From positions 15,049 to 79,048 of the forward strand of contig JXTB01000790.1 in the NCBI GenBank assembly GCA_002914805.1: a stretch of DNA of 64,000 bases, written 5' to 3'. The translations under genes and the position numbers were made by a program. Under the pieces are notes generated by a model. It did no database searches and had not been told where the DNA came from. It worked only from the letters and a program-made list of their open reading frames with translations. Positions 59,839 through 64,000 of this stretch are shown here, piece after piece (positions within the stretch are counted from its first letter, which is position 1; each line of letters begins with the position of its first letter). The DNA comes from Parasponia andersonii (Eukaryota; Streptophyta; Magnoliopsida; Rosales; Cannabaceae).

Positions 59839-62165
59839 AAACAAAATAAGAAAAAGAACGGAAATGAGATTAGAACCATGCTTGAAATAAAAAGTAATGG
59901 AACTTGCAGTAGTCCAATGCAAATCCTATATGCTTTTTAATATATACGTGAGTTTAAAAACACTAGTTTTAATTACAACTTTTGCCACCGCAATTTTTGC
60001 TCTTAACATCTTCGAAAATACCAACTAGATGCGGTACGGAAACTAATTCTGTTACAATACCATATATATGTAATTTTTTTTTTTCAATTTTCAAAGTTAA
60101 TACCCAAAAAATCCCAATTAATAATTGGAGAATTGACATAAAACAATAGTAATTCAGACTAAAATGACTATTTTAGAAATATTTTGAAAAATAATTTTTC
60201 TAATAGTATTATAGTACTATATGATATTATGTAACAAAGAGTTGCAAAATTTGTAATTATTAACTAATCTTTAAAAAGTCATAATTTTATAATCACAGTA
60301 TTATATAACATTATTAGAAATATTATTTTTTTAAATGCTCCTAAAAATATCATCCGAGACTAAATTATTGCCAATCATGTCCATTTCCCCAAACAATTGT
60401 ATGGTCGGCTCAATACCTTTGCCCAAGCCCCTTTACAAAAATCAATTTATGGTTGCCTTGACACCTCCAGATGTTCTTGAGCCAAGCAAAATATCACAAA
60501 TAATCATGACGCTCGGCTTGGCACCACTAAATATTGTAGACTTGAGAAAAATCACAAGTAATGAATTAGAGTACTCAGCTTGGTTAGAAAATATTATAGT
60601 TATGATCAGCTTGATAAACCCGCAAGTGTTTCGATCCGAGCCCGGACGGCATATATGTGAGCAAGGCCGCGATCATGAGTGCCCCCCGATCAATCATTTT
60701 CTAAACAATTGAATCAAACTTGACGTCAATAAACGGTAAAAGGAGAGTACGACCGAAAACTCTACAAATTGTAAGCTGCAATTTGCGCTATGAAAAGCCA
60801 AAATCTTTGCCAACATTCTATTTTCTCTCTGATATTTTTTCTATCCTTACCCACCACTAATTTGAGTGTCAAGCATGTGTGTGGTAGGTATTACCTCCCA
60901 TTATCGCGCGGGCACCAGTCCAAATATCAACATCAGCCGAAAGCAATGAAGGTGAAAATTTTTGACACAAAGTGATGTGCACGAAATCGGTGTTTGGATA
61001 AAATCTCAAACGAAAGATAGTAAATGTTAATACTATCATTAGAGAAGAGAATATTTTGAGAAACAATAGTTTTTCCAACTAGTTTCTCTGAGTAAATTGA
61101 ATTAATCGTTTCTTAATTTCCTTGAACTGTCTACAACCACAAATTTGAAGTCATCCTCAATTATATATATAACATAAGGATATTTGACATTATGAGGTAG
61201 GTAGAAAAGTGCGATCAACTGTCTCCATTTATTGTCTCTTCCCTCTCTCACAATAAGTAAATAAATTCACATCACCATATTTTCAGCAATTGATTTATTT
61301 ATTCACTCGCCATCCAATGCACTCATACTGTTTAAGGATAAAGTGACTTTATTTAGTTATAGTTAGTAAAACAGGGAGGACATAGCAAAAAAATGAGACA
61401 GAAATGATCACATTCCAAATATGTGTCAGTACCGTCTTAGGTCTATTGATGCAGGAAGTCGTTCCATACCTTGAGTCCAATAAAAGTTGGTGTCGTTTCT
61501 GCTTGTCAAGACGTCACTTACTCCAGGGTCGTTTCATTTAGATGGCATTGTCGTTTTCGTGTGTATTGTTTAAACACTGGCGTTTGTATTATTATTGTGA
61601 CTCTTATGGGCCGTTAGCCTATTTGTCGTGTTGTCGAATTCCTTGGCCATTAGAGTCGAGGTTTCGAAAGTGGAAAAACAGTTTTGATGATTATTGATAA
61701 ACATTGTTACTGAAATTGGTTTTCTTCTCTCTTATCTCTCCTTCGAGAGTTTTCCCATTGATCCCATTGCATCATCTATGACGAAAGAATAAATAAATAA
61801 AATATTCCACTGGAACAGAGGCAAAGTAGAGTTCAAGAAAACGTTCCATGGAACCCTTCAAGATATCTAATCTTATGGAAGCAACTCCCTAAGACAATAT
61901 TTTGTACATAGAGAGAGAGCTAGATAACATACTATAGGTATAAAGAGAAGGAACGACATAAACCAGAACCCCAATCTCGAAAATTAAGCAAACCTATAGT
62001 TAAAATGGGATATCAACCATGTAACAATATTCATATGTAACTGTAACACGTAAACTTTGAATAAGCCTCTATTATAAATATAACCGTTGATAAGACAAAT
62101 GTGTATAGATGTAGACAGATACTATATATAATGAATATTTACATACATGAAGAGGGAAGGAAGAC
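58270..62165 (-). other. Expanded intron of the GH17 pseudogene
   Basis: 3.9 kb, against 475 bp in the neighbour gene. Contents: AT-rich DNA; poly-T-rich runs at 59045-59250; TAACTAATAACTAA repeats at 59320-59420; (TA)n at 59786-59835; an unrecognised 125-codon open stretch at 60335-60712; and CT-rich, LTR-like sequence near 61400-61800. Part of the expansion is probably from insertions, but no element with clean ends was identified. Confidence 0.6.
59786..59835. repeat. (TA)25 microsatellite
   Basis: 50 bp of uninterrupted TA. Confidence 0.97.
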
Positions 62166-62324
62166 CTGTTCTTTCTATGCTTGCAATTAGCAGCCCAAGT
62201 GGAGCATTGCGTAAATCATCTTGGAAAAGCGATTGGTAGCTGAATTGGATATTTTGGCCATCGTGAGAGGGGGCTTACAGAGATGCTTGCAAATTAAATA
62301 TGGCTCATTAGAGCTGCATAAAGC

Positions 62325-62647
62325 ACCTTTTAAACGGTGTGTAAATAAATTTTGAAAATTTAAAATTTTATAAGTGATTCAATTTGGGAGGGAAAAAAAT
62401 CGCAACTGGCAATAGAGCCTCCCATTGTTAATTAATTATCTACTTTTATGATGTTTTGAGTTATCGAATCGAGAAAAGAACGTCCCTACAAAAATTTTGA
62501 CAGAGGATTTTTAACTTGTTACTATTTACAAACTTGACGGTATAAATTTGACATTTTTAAAAGTACAGAGTCATTATAAGAATAAATACAAAATAAATGT
62601 GAGAAAAATGTAACTATCCAAAACAGCCAAAACAGAGAGAGAGAAGA
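62325..62647 (-). repeat. Inverted copy of the segment at 5829-6160
   Basis: The reverse complement matches 5829-6160 through GTTGCGATTTTTTCCC-type sequence and the CT microsatellite. It ends about 65 bp upstream of the ATG of the GH17 pseudogene, at a TTTAAAAGG stretch that sits where the TATA box would be expected. Confidence 0.8.
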
Positions 62648-64000
62648 TGTAAAAATTCGGAATTTTCAAGAGTAAATTGGAAAATTTACAAATTTTTAGA
62701 TTAATTCATGAGTGGTTTAATTGCAAAATTTCTTTGAAAACAAAGACTAAAATGCAATGTTTCAGAACAAAATTGAAAATGTTTTGAGAAATAGGGGGCT
62801 ATAGTATAATTTTTTAAAAAATTACACAGTTCCATATATTTATTCACGTAGGTTCTTCTTCCCACATACTCTCTCTCTTTTCTCTCCCTCCCATTTGACT
62901 CACTCTCTCCCTCTCGTCTCGCCCACATCTCGGCCGAATGAGAAGCAGGAGTCACAGCTGCTGTCATGGCCACCTTTCAGATTGCTTGACTACGGGCGAG
63001 GTCGTCCCATGCTGCCAGGGATCCACACCACCCATCCTCAGTCGCCGCCGAGCTGTACGTCACCAGAAACGCCATTATTAGCCGCAAAAGGACATGGAAT
63101 TTGTAGCACCATTTCGGATTGTTTCAGCTCGTGTTCTTAGGCTCATTTGATTTGTCTCATCGAGAGGAAGCTCAAAGTATATTTTTCATGACTCCATTTT
63201 GTCCTATTTGAAAGTTACCATTTTCAGGTGTTTTGAGTTTAAGTTCGACTTTTTAATCCGGCCGTTGAATTGTATTTTTGATATTATTTTTGAAATATAC
63301 TCAGAAAATAGAGAAGATTGATATATATTGACTATGTTTAGTACCTGGTAGGAGAAATGAAATCGGACGGCTAAGATTTACCTCGTTTTACATGCCATCG
63401 ATTTGGTGTGAGTTTGGCCCGAATTGGACGAATTATATGTCTAACTTAACTATTTTGAGTGCTAGGAATTTAGCGAAGAGGTTCGTTTGAGGATTTGAAT
63501 CTCTATTGAGATATTGATTTTTTATAAGAGAATGATTGAGGGCTTAGAATTGGTTCCAGATCCTCCAAGAGATTGTCTAACGACACCTTGAAGTTCTAAT
63601 TATATGATATCGCTATTCTAGTAAGGTAGGAATTTTGTAACCTTTAATTTATATCTTTTTTGAATATAACTTATTTACTGCAACATATGAGAACAAATTT
63701 AATTTTAGAATTATTTGAATATTTGTGATAGAATTTGATTGTACGAGATATATTGTATTACTTTGGAAATTTTCTGAGTGTAGGGTAATTTTGGATAAGT
63801 CAAAATATGGTCATTATGCTACCTATTTTTCTATAAAATTAAATATGCTTATTTCATTAAAAAGCCAGAGTATAATAGTTTTGGCATTTCAGTTCTATAT
63901 TGCACGTGTTATAGGATCATACATGAGTGTCATGTTAGCATCATGGATTTATAGTGTAGCGTTGCATGTCCCACCGTCGGTGTAGAGTCCGTAAACCCGT
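62648..64000 (+). mobile_element. Solo LTR (copy 4), inverted counterpart of copy 1, cut by window edge
   Basis: Starts TGTAAAAATTCGG. It follows the reverse complement of 3862-5828 at about 85% identity by eye, including GAATTGGACGAATTATAT near 63422 and GGAATTGGTTCC-type sequence near 63548. Outside its start lies GAAGA, the complement of the TCTTC flank of copy 1. The remaining 600 bp or so should lie beyond the window. Fossil. Confidence 0.8.

Larger units (their letters stand above)
57548..62261 (-). pseudogene. GH17 beta-1,3-glucanase pseudogene with a 3.9-kb intron
   Basis: Exon 1 (62166-62261) starts ATGGCCAAAATATCC and ends with coding for LGLLIASIERT at a GT donor; it is 96 nt, one short of the 97 needed, and a 1-bp deletion near 62190 shifts the frame. 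Exon 2 starts at 58269 after TTATGCAG and encodes [16 protein letters not shown]. It has a stop (TGA for Arg) at 58169-58171, a frameshift near 58100 (LGVP/NEELER) and a third near 57640 ([10 protein letters not shown]). The acid AGNE and nucleophile VVSES sequences remain. Homology stops at Trp (57550-57552), just past the nucleophile, where an LTR fragment begins. It is a paralogue of the gene at 1-1458 and cannot make an active enzyme. Confidence 0.9.

Noticed and set aside
59746-59940. 64-codon open frame
   Set aside because: It is built on the (TA)25 microsatellite, giving a Tyr-Ile run.

Overview
This is eukaryotic, plant nuclear DNA, most likely from a eudicot. It is AT-rich and full of LTR retrotransposons. 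The only recognisable host genes are two GH17 beta-1,3-glucanase (PR-2 type) sequences with the family's usual architecture: a short signal-peptide exon, one intron, and one long catalytic exon. No rRNA, tRNA, CRISPR or bacterial feature was seen, and the species cannot be named from this sequence.

Layout. 1-1458 (-): a GH17 gene that reads intact, running off the left edge, with an apparent GC-AG intron and a TATA box. 1459-3861: AT-rich flank. 3862-5828: solo LTR of a Tekay/Del-like chromovirus. 5829-6160: about 330 bp that recurs inverted at 62325-62647. 6477-18642: Ty3/Gypsy Tat-lineage element (element A), TSD GAGAG, with a 100/111-bp tandem array and an intron-bearing antisense gene behind pol. 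18728-19076: CACTA-like MITE. 19140-31259: a second Tekay-like solo LTR (TSD CAAAA), split by a whole-length Ty1/Copia element at 19857-29705 (TSD TTCAC). 31260-32779: LTR-like remnant. 32780-39665 (-): 5'-truncated Tekay chromovirus (element B). 39771-41591: a third solo LTR (TSD ATATT). 41592-43277: remnant LTR sequence and AT-rich DNA. 43278 to about 54900: a second Tat-lineage Gypsy element (element C), again with an antisense gene behind pol. 55130 to about 57545: Tekay-like LTR fragment that cuts off the 3' part of a GH17 pseudogene. 57548-62261 (-): that pseudogene, with an intron of about 3.9 kb. 62325-64000: inverted copy of the 3862-6160 segment, running off the right edge.

Interpretation. 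A tandem GH17 locus has been inflated and partly destroyed by layered insertions. Four insertions show target-site duplications, so the order of nesting can be read directly. All retroelements are degraded, and LTR pairs differ by roughly 6-9% in the stretches compared by eye. The most interesting biology is in the two Tat elements: each carries, antisense to gag-pol and just inside the 3' LTR, a cellular-looking gene with its own TATA box and plant-type splice signals. In element A there are three introns of 75, 78 and 79 bp. Because they are antisense, these introns are invisible to splicing of the genomic RNA and so can survive retrotransposition. One problem with the reference is visible: an N at 49690 separates two near-identical 409-bp copies, which looks like an unmerged contig join.
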